Below are positions 1-8,374 of a stretch of DNA of 64,000 nucleotides, piece after piece. Origin of the DNA: Hyphomicrobium facile (GTDB taxonomy: Bacteria > Pseudomonadota > Alphaproteobacteria > Rhizobiales > Hyphomicrobiaceae). The notes beneath the pieces were generated by a model, which worked only from the letters and a program-made list of their open reading frames with translations, had not been told where the DNA came from and made no database searches. The position numbers and the translations under genes were made by a program. Location of the stretch: contig NZ_FPCH01000002.1 in NCBI RefSeq assembly GCF_900116175.1, forward strand, positions 620,001-684,000. Reading direction: 5' to 3'. Within the stretch, counting starts at the first letter, position 1; every line of letters begins with the position of its first letter.

Positions 1-47
1 CCAGTGTACATATTATTTGCAAAGAGCCTAGAGCGAACGTTTCGCAA

Positions 48-800
48 TCATGAGCGAAATCGCGGACTCATCATTTGCGCGACGACGAGGCCGAATATTT
101 TCGGGCATTTAACCAGGTATCGCTTCGCGAGGCGCTTGGGATCCGATAACAGGCGATGCGCCCATTCGAGCCCCCAATGCTGAACCCATAACGGCGCCCT
201 CTGCTGTTTCCCGGTGAGAAAATCGATCGAAGCACCGATGCAAAGAGCCACTCCCCTCGCCTCCGGATTCTTAAGGAGCCGGTACGCCAAAATCTCCTGT
301 TGCGGCGATCCAATAGCCAAGAACGTGATGTTCGCGCCGACACCCAATATGAACGCGATGCACTTCTCCACCTCGGCGTCGGAGGCAATGAAGCCCATCG
401 GCGGCGTGTACGAGGCAATTTCGAGGCCGGGAAAACGACGGCCGACAATGGCGCAGTCCGAAGCGCTCGGCCCGACAATTGCGATTTTCCGTCCAAGTTC
501 GGATGCTCGCGCTAAAAGGCCGGCGGTCAGATCGCTGCCTGTTACGACATCGAGCTTCGCCCCGCACAATCTGGCCAATTTCCCGAGCACGCGGCTATCG
601 CAATAGGTTCGCCATGCCGCGGCATATTTGGCCCTTAGTACTTCTCCCTGCTCGTGAATTTCGACGACATGCTGCACATTCGGCGTCACGACGTATATGA
701 ACGGCGTTGCATTGGCGCCCAATATTTCTTCGATTGCGGTCTCGGTCGAACCACCGTCGAATTGGAGACCGAGAAAAGCCGCTCTGTTGGGCGCCGCCAT
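48..800 (-). CDS. WecG/TagA/CpsF-family glycosyltransferase
   Basis: Probably transfers a sugar (typically N-acetylmannosaminuronate or a related sugar) from a nucleotide donor to a lipid-linked acceptor in surface polysaccharide synthesis, at the cytoplasmic face of the inner membrane. From the ATG at 800 the protein has 250 residues, a normal length for the family. Family signatures are TPN at about 39-41, a CDS segment near 67 where the family has its conserved Asp, and GSPQQE at about 164-169. The start was chosen because GGGGGAG lies just upstream; a GTG at 815 is possible. The gene stands alone and its acceptor and donor cannot be told from sequence. Family call is firm, substrate unknown. 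Confidence 0.88.
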   Translation of the reverse strand: MAAPNRAAFLGLQFDGGSTETAIEEILGANATPFIYVVTPNVQHVVEIHEQGEVLRAKYAAAWRTYCDSRVLGKLARLCGAKLDVVTGSDLTAGLLARASELGRKIAIVGPSASDCAIVGRRFPGLEIASYTPPMGFIASDAEVEKCIAFILGVGANITFLAIGSPQQEILAYRLLKNPEARGVALCIGASIDFLTGKQQRAPLWVQHWGLEWAHRLLSDPKRLAKRYLVKCPKIFGLVVAQMMSPRFRS

Positions 801-1080
801 ACGTCTCCCCCACACGACGAATCGGTTATTTCTTCGCCTTTTCCCGACAAATTAACAAGAAGAAGATGGCTTTAAAATTGGCGACTTGCGCGACAGGTTA
901 ATTGGCCCCCGATGCCGGGCAATCCCGTTCGACATGAGGCTGCCGCAATAGAAGCGGCGTTTACGGAGCAAATGCCGGGCGGTTCGGATGTTTTTTGAGG
1001 GTTTATAGAGCGATCGCGCGCTATTTTCGTTTGGCGTCGCAACTCGGCGGATTGATCCGTGCCGGCGCGGCCATAAGATC

Positions 1081-2199
1081 TCAATTCAGCAAGCGCTGCA
1101 CATACGCGGCAATTGCCAGCGCCGACGTGAGCCCGGGGCTTTCGATACCGTAAAGTCCCACGAAGCCTGGAATTCCGTGTTGCTGTTCACCGTGGATCGC
1201 AAAGTCGGCGGGCGGCATGCCATTCGAATAAATCTTCGGGCGGATTCCGGTATACGCGGGGACGAGCGCGCCTTCGGGGAGCGCCGGCCAATACCGCTTT
1301 ATCTCTTTCGCGAAAATCTCGCGCCGCGCGTCCACGTCGACAAACGTGTAATCGATGTCGTCCTGCCAAAAGATGTCGGGCCCAAATCTTGCGCCGCCCG
1401 ATATATCGAGCGTCAAATGGATGCCAAGGGCATCGGGCGTCGGCATCGGATAAATGAGATGCTTGAAGGGCGCCCGCGCCGGCAGTGCGAAGTAATGGCC
1501 TTTTGCCGGATAGAGGCCCGGCACCACGTATTCGGACTTCGTGGGCTCGAGCATTCGTCCGACGCGTGTCGCGCTCAATCCCGCTGCATTGATGAGGCGA
1601 GCACAGGAGAGTTCCGAGACCTCGTTCGCCGATAGGATCGACAGCCGGAATTCGCCATCCGTCATCGCTTTTACGCCGACGACTTCGGAGTTGAAGGCGA
1701 TTTGGCCGCCGGCGTCGAGAAGGCGGGTTTCGAGCGCCGCCATGAAAAGGTGGCTATCGATTACTCCGGTCGACGGCGACAAGGTGGCGGCGACGCAGCG
1801 AATATCCGGTTCGAGCCGATGGGCTTCTGCTGCCGTCAATGGGGTGAGATCGTGGACACCGTTGCGGGCGGCCTTCACTTCGATGGCCGCGAGCTGTTCG
1901 ATCTCCGCTTCGCTCGTTGCGACGAGAAGCTTGCCGCAGCGATTGAACGGCACCTTGTAGTCTTCAGCGAATGCATAGAGGCGCTCGCGGCCCTCGACGC
2001 AGAGTTTGGCTCGCAGCGACCCTTCCGGATAATAAATTCCGGCGTGGATCACCTCGGAATTTCTCGAAGACGTCTCAGTGCCGAACGTGTGGTGCCGCTC
2101 GAGGATAAGAACGTCCTTTCCGAGGCTCGCGAGTTCGGCTGCGATGGCGAGACCGACGACGCCGGCTCCGACGATCACCGTTTCGACTTCGACTGGCAT
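1081..2199 (-). CDS. FAD-dependent oxidoreductase, L-2-hydroxyglutarate oxidase-like
   Basis: DAO-type flavoprotein, 372 residues from the ATG at 2199. The Rossmann motif GAGVVG is at about 11-16, followed by an acidic beta-2 end (LILER). The segment SRNSEVIHAGIYYPEGSL around residues 45-65 is the LhgO/L2HGDH signature. The C-terminus contains a GIRPK segment as in this family. The likely reaction is oxidation of L-2-hydroxyglutarate to 2-oxoglutarate with electrons passed to the membrane quinone pool; oxidases of other 2-hydroxy acids cannot be excluded. An upstream GTG/ATG start at 2268 would add 23 residues that do not resemble the family. Monocistronic on the minus strand. Confidence 0.85.
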   Translation of the reverse strand: MPVEVETVIVGAGVVGLAIAAELASLGKDVLILERHHTFGTETSSRNSEVIHAGIYYPEGSLRAKLCVEGRERLYAFAEDYKVPFNRCGKLLVATSEAEIEQLAAIEVKAARNGVHDLTPLTAAEAHRLEPDIRCVAATLSPSTGVIDSHLFMAALETRLLDAGGQIAFNSEVVGVKAMTDGEFRLSILSANEVSELSCARLINAAGLSATRVGRMLEPTKSEYVVPGLYPAKGHYFALPARAPFKHLIYPMPTPDALGIHLTLDISGGARFGPDIFWQDDIDYTFVDVDARREIFAKEIKRYWPALPEGALVPAYTGIRPKIYSNGMPPADFAIHGEQQHGIPGFVGLYGIESPGLTSALAIAAYVQRLLN

Positions 2200-2547
2200 T
2201 CTAGAAATGCCTTTCCCCGCTGCTCCGAACTGCCGCCGGATCGTGGATGGATTTGCTCGGGAATACAAACGGCTTTCGCGACTATCGTGAAGGGCGCTGA
2301 TTCAAACCCAAAAACCAACGCTCAGGCGGGTCTGCTCCATCCACTTCATGCTCATGCTCATGCTCGCATTCGTCGCAAAGCGCACAACAACACGACGAGC
2401 ATGTGCAGGCTCTTCTCGAGGCCAACTTCAGTCAACAGGTTTGCCGTTCAAAAACTTGAGGTGACCGTATCGATGAACTAGAAAAACAGCATCGACTTTT
2501 CACAGGTCGGACCGCACTCCACACTCACTGCACGAGAAATGTGAAAC
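2200..2547. other. Intergenic region upstream of two divergent genes
   Basis: This 348-base gap separates the divergent L-2-hydroxyglutarate oxidase-like gene and the sulfotransferase-like gene, so it should hold both promoters. I see no convincing coding frame. The only regularity is three tandem copies of CATGCT at 2347-2364. No clear -35/-10 pair or operator was recognised. Confidence 0.4.
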
Positions 2548-3336
2548 ATGAAAATGCACGACGCCGACCTGATCCTTTTTCATGGCATGAAGCGCAGCGG
2601 CAATCACGCGGTGCTCGATTGGATGACGGACAACGTCCACGGAATCAGGCACTTCAACAATGTGTTTCCGCTTCGGATTGAATTAGAACAGCCCGGCTTT
2701 TACGAGTTCCCTGTGGCCCTTGGAGATTTCCTTCGCGAGCAGAAGCGGTGGTCGGACGTCTTTGCGAAAGCGCCGGCACACACGATTTGCAGCATCGAAG
2801 ACTGGAACTTCGGCCACGAGTATTTTTCCGGCGCGGAGCGCACGCTCAACATTTTATTGCTGCGGTCGGCTGAAAACCTATTCGCGAGCCGGATCCATAA
2901 GGCATTCAAGATGCGCATGGCGGCTTATCCTCGCGAGTTGGACCACGTGATGCGCCGGGCGATGAACGTATGGGTCGATCACGTCGAAGCGTTGCTCGAA
3001 AATAGCGGTCAGCCTGATTTCGTCGTGATCGTGTTCGATGATTGGGTGACGAAGCCAGCGTATCGCGAGGCAGTCGCCAGCCGGCTAGGCTTCAAAGCCG
3101 TCGCGCAACCGAGAGTTTCGCGCGCCAAGGCGGGAGGCGGAAGCTCGTTCGACGGTCACGCGCATGTCGCCGGAACGGACCCAAGCTCACTCTTGCGACG
3201 CCCTGACCGGTTGGGCCCTGCGGAGCGCGATTTGTTGGAGCAGGTTCTGGCGGACGCGATGATCGTCGAAGCCCAGCGCAAGTTGGATGCTTTCCTGCCG
3301 AGCCAGGAATACCTCAAGGAGACGACGAGCGCCTGA
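2548..3336 (+). CDS. Sulfotransferase-like P-loop protein
   Basis: A 262-residue cytoplasmic protein starting at ATG 2548. Residues 9-20 read as a beta strand running into GMKRSGNH, resembling the PAPS-binding loop of sulfotransferases (strand followed by G-x-x-R-S-G-[NST]). The middle part, with an LLLRSAENLFASR segment near residue 110, resembles the second PAPS-contacting element (R-x-P-x-x-x-x-x-S/A-x-x). No signal peptide or membrane segment. It converges with the PP-loop gene downstream. Substrate unknown; surface carbohydrate sulfation is only a guess from the polysaccharide genes nearby. It could also be a P-loop NTPase of another family. Confidence 0.55.
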   Translation: MKMHDADLILFHGMKRSGNHAVLDWMTDNVHGIRHFNNVFPLRIELEQPGFYEFPVALGDFLREQKRWSDVFAKAPAHTICSIEDWNFGHEYFSGAERTLNILLLRSAENLFASRIHKAFKMRMAAYPRELDHVMRRAMNVWVDHVEALLENSGQPDFVVIVFDDWVTKPAYREAVASRLGFKAVAQPRVSRAKAGGGSSFDGHAHVAGTDPSSLLRRPDRLGPAERDLLEQVLADAMIVEAQRKLDAFLPSQEYLKETTSA

Positions 3337-3419
3337 GGTCGCGCACATGCGGTCGCGTCGAAATGGCTAGGAACAGGGCGGAGCCGTCGCGAGGATATTT
3401 GGCGCCGGGGGTTCTTCGT

Positions 3420-4643
3420 TCAGCCGCCAATCGACTTTCGCCAAAGGTTCGGCTTTCTGAGAATGTATTTGCGGTAGACCCTCGTTAATCGGCGCGAGAG
3501 CTTTGCCGGCGCCTCTGACAGGCGCCGGCGCGAGAGCTCCCATTTAGAGGAGAAAACGATCCTGCGAACCGCGTCGCGCAGTTCTTCGTGCCCAGCCCAA
3601 TCGCCGCCACTGTCCAGAATGTCTCGATAGAGGGTCAAAACCGCCGGCTCATCGATTGCGAGGCGATCTATCTCCGAAGGCGTCGGCAAGTCACCCAGGC
3701 ACGGAACGCGGCCAATCCCGGCGGCTATAAAATTCAGCTTCGTCCGGATGCACTTTTCGCAGCGGCCGCAGTTATGACCGTCTTCCGGACCGTGATAACA
3801 CACCCTGAGATTCGAAAGGACGACCGAGTTGCCGCGGAATGCCTTCGCCTTGCTTGTCCTTGTATAGCCCCCACCTACATACTCGATCGGAAAGCCCGGA
3901 TGGCTCATGAACGGGTTCGTTATGCTGTTGCCACCGCAGCCGGGAATTTCTCCATCGTAGGCTTCGTCTGAGGCGATTACGGCGCGCGACACGACACTGG
4001 AAAACTGGTGCATCACGCCAGACAGCGCGAACATGTAGACGGTGAACCAGGGCAGGCCGCGGATATCGCGCCAATTCGTTCGAACGATCGTCAGAGGCAG
4101 ACCGTAGGACTCGAGGATTTTCGCACCAAGCTCGGATGACTTGCTGAAGATATCCGAACGATTCAACGGCACATCGAATCCGTGGACCATCACCCCTGCG
4201 CGCAGATTGTTCTGGCGGCGGCCTAGCAGGCCCTTGCAGTGCGCGTGAAGGGCGAACGTCGCGTCCAATCCGCCAGAGTATGCGAGTACAGCGTCTCGGT
4301 TCGCCGGCGGAGCGCTGTCGACTTCATCCTCGGCAAAAATCGAGATCTTGCGGAAGAGATCCGGGCGCCACATGACCCAGGCGTCCTGCGCTTCTTCAAG
4401 CCGTGCGAGCTGCTCGCGGAAAACTCGCCCCTCGCAACGCATATCAGCGCCGACCTTCATCGCGTGCGGTAACAGTGCGACAACGGCAAAGTCATCCGTC
4501 GACGGGGCGGAAGGCAAAAACCCGCCGGAAAATTCGTAAAATAAGGAAAAGTTCTCGCCTGTATGACCGCGAAATTTGATCGTCGAACGAACCCCATTCG
4601 ACGTTTCGTCAAACGCGGTCCCGATCACAATTTCCTTTGCCAT
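3420..4643 (-). CDS. PP-loop (QueC-like N-type ATP pyrophosphatase) protein of unknown function
   Basis: 407 residues from an ATG preceded by GAGAGGG. Residues 121-128 (AYSGGLDA) form a PP-loop SGGxD motif that binds ATP and adenylates a carboxyl or carbonyl substrate. Cysteines 281, 291, 294 and 297 (C...CGRCEKC) resemble the zinc site of QueC. It is much longer than QueC (about 230 residues): about 115 N-terminal residues and a basic C-terminal tail of some 90 residues are extra. No queuosine genes are nearby, so true QueC activity is unlikely. Relatives of this kind occur near polysaccharide loci, but the substrate is unknown. Fold call is good, function open. Confidence 0.6.
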   Translation of the reverse strand: MAKEIVIGTAFDETSNGVRSTIKFRGHTGENFSLFYEFSGGFLPSAPSTDDFAVVALLPHAMKVGADMRCEGRVFREQLARLEEAQDAWVMWRPDLFRKISIFAEDEVDSAPPANRDAVLAYSGGLDATFALHAHCKGLLGRRQNNLRAGVMVHGFDVPLNRSDIFSKSSELGAKILESYGLPLTIVRTNWRDIRGLPWFTVYMFALSGVMHQFSSVVSRAVIASDEAYDGEIPGCGGNSITNPFMSHPGFPIEYVGGGYTRTSKAKAFRGNSVVLSNLRVCYHGPEDGHNCGRCEKCIRTKLNFIAAGIGRVPCLGDLPTPSEIDRLAIDEPAVLTLYRDILDSGGDWAGHEELRDAVRRIVFSSKWELSRRRLSEAPAKLSRRLTRVYRKYILRKPNLWRKSIGG

Positions 4644-4934
4644 TTATTCCCTCTCACGCATTCCGCAGTCTCGTCGCATGTGTAGAAAAAATGCTCACGT
4701 GCTTCGTTACACGACTTTTTTTTGCTGAGCGACCGGAGGTCCGGCAGCTTGTCGGGACATGTCACGCGGACAGGGGCGCGGGTCTATGTGAAGCGAACGG
4801 AAAAACAGCGCGAGCAGGCCGCGATCAAGCGGCGCGCATCTGTCGATTCCTGAACGAGAGGGAACAGTGAAAACGGCCACGCGAGCGTTGCGTGGAAATG
4901 GCCTCGAAGCGCCGGCCTAAGTCATTGAAAATAT

Positions 4935-5009
4935 TGGCTGGGATGCCAGGATTCGAACCTGGGAATGGAGGAATCAAAATCCTCTGCCTTACCACTTGGC
5001 GACATCCCA
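4935..5009 (-). tRNA. tRNA-Gln (TTG anticodon)
   Basis: On the minus strand the sequence folds as a cloverleaf. The 7-bp acceptor stem is TGGGATG/CATCCCA, the anticodon loop carries TTG in TTTTGAT, the T-loop is GGTTCGAATCC, the discriminator is G (4938) and CCA is encoded at 4935-4937. Reads CAA/CAG codons as glutamine. Confidence 0.96.
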
Positions 5010-5022
5010 ACGCGGAGACGGG

Positions 5023-5051
5023 GCGATAGCAGTGTTTAAGCCGGGTATCAA
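5023..5051 (-). promoter_or_regulatory. Putative sigma-70-type promoter of tRNA-Gln
   Basis: On the minus strand TTGATA (5051-5046) and TATCGC (5028-5023) are separated by 17 bases. The -10 ends 13 bases before the mature tRNA 5' end. The fit to consensus is moderate, but the position is right for a short tRNA leader. Confidence 0.4.
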
Positions 5052-5181
5052 GGTGCAGTTGCGGGCGGCCATTTGATGCACAACGGGCAAACAATGCGAT
5101 CCCGCGCCCGGCCGGTTGTTCAATCGTCCTCTACCGCAGCTGCACGCATGATCGCGGCCCTCTAGCTCGGCCGCGGTGGAC

Positions 5182-5664
5182 CTATGGCATGATCATGTGC
5201 ACGGGCTCCGCCGGAGCTTTTGACGCTGGTGGCCGCGAACCCTGGCTGTCGTTCAAGATGATTATTTTTTCCACACGGGCAGGGTCGCCGGGTTCCAAGA
5301 CGATGACGTGATTCCAGTTCTTCAACAGGCGGGCGAGGACGTCCTTGAAGCTTCCTTGAAAGCTTCCGGTCATTGGTTCCGCTTTGGAGACGTGCTCGAT
5401 GCCCTCGGTCTCGACGCCAAATTTCGTCGCCAACGCGTCGATGGTGTCGGCGAGGGGTTCGCTCTCGATGCTGACCTCGATTTCGCTCTGGTCATCGCCC
5501 TCGATGACGACTGCGGCCGAAGCGGGCTGATGCCCCATCAAGAGGATCAGAAGAGCGCACGCCAGTCCGATGGCTGCGAGCATCGAGCTCTTTCGGGCTC
5601 TCGCGACCGGCGCCGGCGCGAGGCGGAAGCAATCCGGATTTTCTGACACGATCACGTTCGTCAC
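5182..5664 (-). CDS. Exported STN-domain (secretin/TonB short N-terminal domain) protein
   Basis: 160 residues from a GTG at 5664. Residues 22-27 are basic (RARK), then a hydrophobic stretch to about 50 ends in an Ala-rich cleavage-like site, so it is exported. Residues 65-135 (PLADTIDALATKFGVETEG... followed by SFKDVLARLL) match the STN fold found at the N-terminus of secretins and TonB receptors. It follows gspD on the same strand and its GTG overlaps the TGA of a 25-codon ORF (GTGA). It is likely a periplasmic accessory of the T2SS secretin, perhaps a stabiliser or substrate-contact subunit. An ATG at 5583 is an alternative start but would lose the positive n-region. Exact role inferred. 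Confidence 0.7.
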   Translation of the reverse strand: MTNVIVSENPDCFRLAPAPVARARKSSMLAAIGLACALLILLMGHQPASAAVVIEGDDQSEIEVSIESEPLADTIDALATKFGVETEGIEHVSKAEPMTGSFQGSFKDVLARLLKNWNHVIVLEPGDPARVEKIIILNDSQGSRPPASKAPAEPVHMIMP

Positions 5665-5738
5665 CCCGAATAGCTGGCCGAATAGCTGGCCGAATAGCTG
5701 GCGTGAAATCCGGTCTCAAAATCCGGCTGGCGAAGCAT
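5661..5738 (-). CDS. 25-codon ORF with SYSA repeats between gspD and the STN gene
   Basis: ATG at 5738, seven bases after the gspD stop, runs to TGA at 5663-5661, which overlaps the GTG start of the STN gene. The peptide contains three in-frame Ser-Tyr-Ser-Ala-like repeats from the 12-bp DNA repeat. GAGGG abuts the ATG, which is too close for an efficient ribosome site. Whether it is translated is unknown. If it is, it would couple gspD translation to the next gene. Confidence 0.25.
   Translation of the reverse strand: MLRQPDFETGFHASYSASYSASYSG
5666..5701. repeat. Three perfect tandem 12-bp repeats (CCGAATAGCTGG)
   Basis: Copies lie at 5666-5677, 5678-5689 and 5690-5701, between gspD and the STN gene. 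The 12-base unit is a multiple of three, so copy-number change would not shift any frame crossing it. A perfect array this short suggests slippage-prone DNA. Confidence 0.9.
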
Positions 5739-5745
5739 CCCTCGG

Positions 5746-8001
5746 TTACTTGACCGGCTTGACGTTCATGTCCCAGGCAGCAGGCTGCGGCGCCAACGAA
5801 TGCATCGAGGCGCGCACCGCTTCGGCAACGTTGCTCGCGTCGCCAGGGTTGCGGATCACGCTCGGCCTCAGGAATATGACGAGCTCAGTTCTGGAGCGCG
5901 ACCGTTCCGTGTTCGCACCCAGGACGTCGCCGAGATACGGGATCTTATCGACAACAGGAACTCGGCTCTTTTGCTGATCCGCCTGCTCGCTGATGAGGCC
6001 GCCAAGAACCACCATCTGGCCGCTTTGAACGGCAATCGTGCTGGTAATGCGCCGTTGCGAGATGGTCGGCGTCAGCGTGTCGCTGCTCGTCGAACGGGCG
6101 ACCGCGCTGATCTCCTGCTCGACTTCCATCGTCACGAGACCATTCGAATTGATGCGCGGCGTTACATTGAGGATCACGCCGGTGTTCTTGAATTCGATTT
6201 CGTTGACGACGACCGGATCGGAAGCCGTCAAGTTGGTCGCCGACTTGGTCGACACAGGAACCTGGTCACCGACTTGGAGAGTTGCCGGCTGATTGTGCAG
6301 AACGACGACCGAAGGCGACGACACGATACGCACCGCCGTCTCTTTGGCGAGCGCGTCGAGAATGATCTTGGGGTTGGTCGCAACCGCTCCGACGATGAAG
6401 TTCAGTCCGGGGACTGCCGGCGCTATATCGATCGATTGCCCGTTGGTGAAGCCCAGCGCGCCGTCGAGCCCCTTGGTCTTCTGCAGGAAGAACTGCACGC
6501 CGTATTGCAGGTTGTCGTTCAGCGTCACTTCCGCGAGCGTAGCGTTGATGAGCACCTGCATCGGCGCGCGATCGATCTTGCGGAGCACCCCGAGGATCTC
6601 GCGGTATTTCCGGCCGGACGCTTTGATCAGCAGCGAGTTGTTGCGTTCGTCCGCCGTGATGCGGACGCCCGAGGCGTCGTTGCCGCCGCTCAATGTTGTA
6701 TTGGCGTCGGAGGTATGGCCGGCATTGTCGTTGCGTGAGGATGCGAGCAGTCCGTCGGACGCAATACCCGAGCGCTTTTCGAGCGGACCGGCGGCGGCGC
6801 CGTCTCCGTTCAGGCTGGATTTGTTCGACGCATTGTTGAAATTGCTCGATGAGGACGTCTGCGATGCCGCCAAGGTTGGGGCAACCTCGCTTTCCTCCGC
6901 CGGCCTTTCCGTCGATGCTCCGCTTCCACCGGCAAAGGATGCGGTGAGAAGCGCCGCCAGATCCTTCGCGCGACCGTTTTCGACGCGATAGACGTAATAC
7001 CCTTCGGCTTCCGCACCTCCGCGGTCGAGCCGCTGGACCCACGTAGCGGCATCCCTCAGGAGGGCCGGCTTATCGCTGAGAGCCAGAATCGCATTGAGGC
7101 GCGCGATCGGCTTGAAGCGAATGAGGCCCTTACCCTGTTCTTCCGCCCTGAAGACCTGCTGAAGCTCGCTGATGACTTCATCCGGCGCGGCGTTCGCCAG
7201 CGTGAAGATGGCAGCCGACTGGTTCTTCATCCAGTTGACGTCAAACGTCGCAGCGAGTTCGAGAAGCTGCTCGCGCTCCGCGGCCGTTCCCCGGATTATG
7301 AGCAGATTGTTGAAGATGCTTGCCCGCAAAACGTCCTGACCCGAGGACAACTGCTCGAGCATGGTCATCATCGTATCGGTCGAAACGTAATTGAGGGCCA
7401 TGATCGAGACACCGTATCCGGGTCCGATCTCGCTGCGCTCCTTCTTGTAGTCAAAAATCGAAACGTTCTGCGTCGACTTCTCGGAGTCCGGAACGATCCG
7501 GTAGAGCGTGCCGTCGCTGATGAGAGCTGCCCTGTTCATCTGCAGCACAGCCTCGAAGACGGCAAGCAGCTCGTTGCGGGCCACCGGGCCGCCCGTTGAA
7601 ATCGTCACGCGGCCCTGTACGCGCGTGTCGAACACGTACGGCTTATTGAGAGTGTCGCGAAAGATGACCTTCGCCAGCTCGGAGAGCTCGGCGTCGGCGA
7701 AGTTGAGCTCGTAATAGCCGTCTCTCGCTTCCGAAACGCCGGTGAACGCCTTTCGCTGCACCGGCACACTGGGGCTGCCGGGATAGATGTCGGTGCGCGT
7801 TTCGGAGCTCGGGGGGCGATCGCGGCCATTTATGCTCGCGGTCATGGGCGCAGCGGGACCGAGATCGGCGTTGGCCAACTGCCCCATCAAGTCAGGCGGC
7901 TCGAGATAGGGCGCTTTCGGGATTCCTTGCGAGCAGCCTGTCAGCATAAGGCCCGCGACGGACACGCAAAATACCAGCCAACACCAGCTTCTTGCCTTCA
8001 T
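5746..8001 (-). CDS. gspD: Type II secretion system secretin GspD (lipoprotein)
   Basis: Forms the outer-membrane channel of the T2SS. 751 residues. The N-terminus has a lipobox LTGC ending at Cys23, so the secretin is itself lipidated and may not need a separate pilotin. Residues about 90-170 form the N0 (STN-like) domain (NFADAELSELAKVIF), followed by N1/N2-type repeats. A Ser/Asn/Gly-rich, low-complexity insertion spans roughly residues 355-455, before the last N domain and the C-terminal secretin barrel. The barrel includes the family motif VPVVDKIPYLGDVLG. It is divergent from gspE and heads a short leftward unit with the STN protein. Clear family assignment; the long low-complexity insert is the odd feature. 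Confidence 0.95.
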   Translation of the reverse strand: MKARSWCWLVFCVSVAGLMLTGCSQGIPKAPYLEPPDLMGQLANADLGPAAPMTASINGRDRPPSSETRTDIYPGSPSVPVQRKAFTGVSEARDGYYELNFADAELSELAKVIFRDTLNKPYVFDTRVQGRVTISTGGPVARNELLAVFEAVLQMNRAALISDGTLYRIVPDSEKSTQNVSIFDYKKERSEIGPGYGVSIMALNYVSTDTMMTMLEQLSSGQDVLRASIFNNLLIIRGTAAEREQLLELAATFDVNWMKNQSAAIFTLANAAPDEVISELQQVFRAEEQGKGLIRFKPIARLNAILALSDKPALLRDAATWVQRLDRGGAEAEGYYVYRVENGRAKDLAALLTASFAGGSGASTERPAEESEVAPTLAASQTSSSSNFNNASNKSSLNGDGAAAGPLEKRSGIASDGLLASSRNDNAGHTSDANTTLSGGNDASGVRITADERNNSLLIKASGRKYREILGVLRKIDRAPMQVLINATLAEVTLNDNLQYGVQFFLQKTKGLDGALGFTNGQSIDIAPAVPGLNFIVGAVATNPKIILDALAKETAVRIVSSPSVVVLHNQPATLQVGDQVPVSTKSATNLTASDPVVVNEIEFKNTGVILNVTPRINSNGLVTMEVEQEISAVARSTSSDTLTPTISQRRITSTIAVQSGQMVVLGGLISEQADQQKSRVPVVDKIPYLGDVLGANTERSRSRTELVIFLRPSVIRNPGDASNVAEAVRASMHSLAPQPAAWDMNVKPVK

Positions 8002-8374
8002 AACTTCTGCAGTTCCGCCGTGTGTAGGGCCCCTGGCTCAATTACCTGAAGCGAGCCAAGTAAACTGAACTCTGATTCTCGTGATCCGCAATATATCTGC
8101 GATTAACGATCAATAGCGCGCGGACATGCACCAATATTCCCGAAATAACATGCCGAGAGAGAACAACCTGGGCGCAGAGAGAACAGGCCTTGATCCGCAT
8201 GGTCGCGCGTCCTTATTTCGCGCGTGTAAACAGTATATTAGCTCGTCGCATTGCAAAGCCTCGTAAGGGAATGGCTTGCTTGCACGGGTTCAACCCGGAC
8301 CGTATGCTATGGATCACGACCTCTATATATATGTCCGTCTTCACTCCGGTTAACTTCACTTCTGCGTATAAGTC
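8002..8374. promoter_or_regulatory. Divergent gspD/gspE control region
   Basis: This 373-base gap lies between the two divergent halves of the T2SS locus and must drive both. It is visibly more AT-rich than its surroundings (for example TATATATATG near 8321-8332). It contains a perfect 13-base palindrome, CGGGTTCAACCCG, at 8285-8297, a possible operator. No convincing -35/-10 pair was found for either direction and no coding frame. Confidence 0.4.

Noticed and set aside
5154-5174. GCGGCC/GGCCGC hairpin just after the STN gene
   Set aside because: A short 6-7 bp stem with no T-run; too weak to call a terminator.
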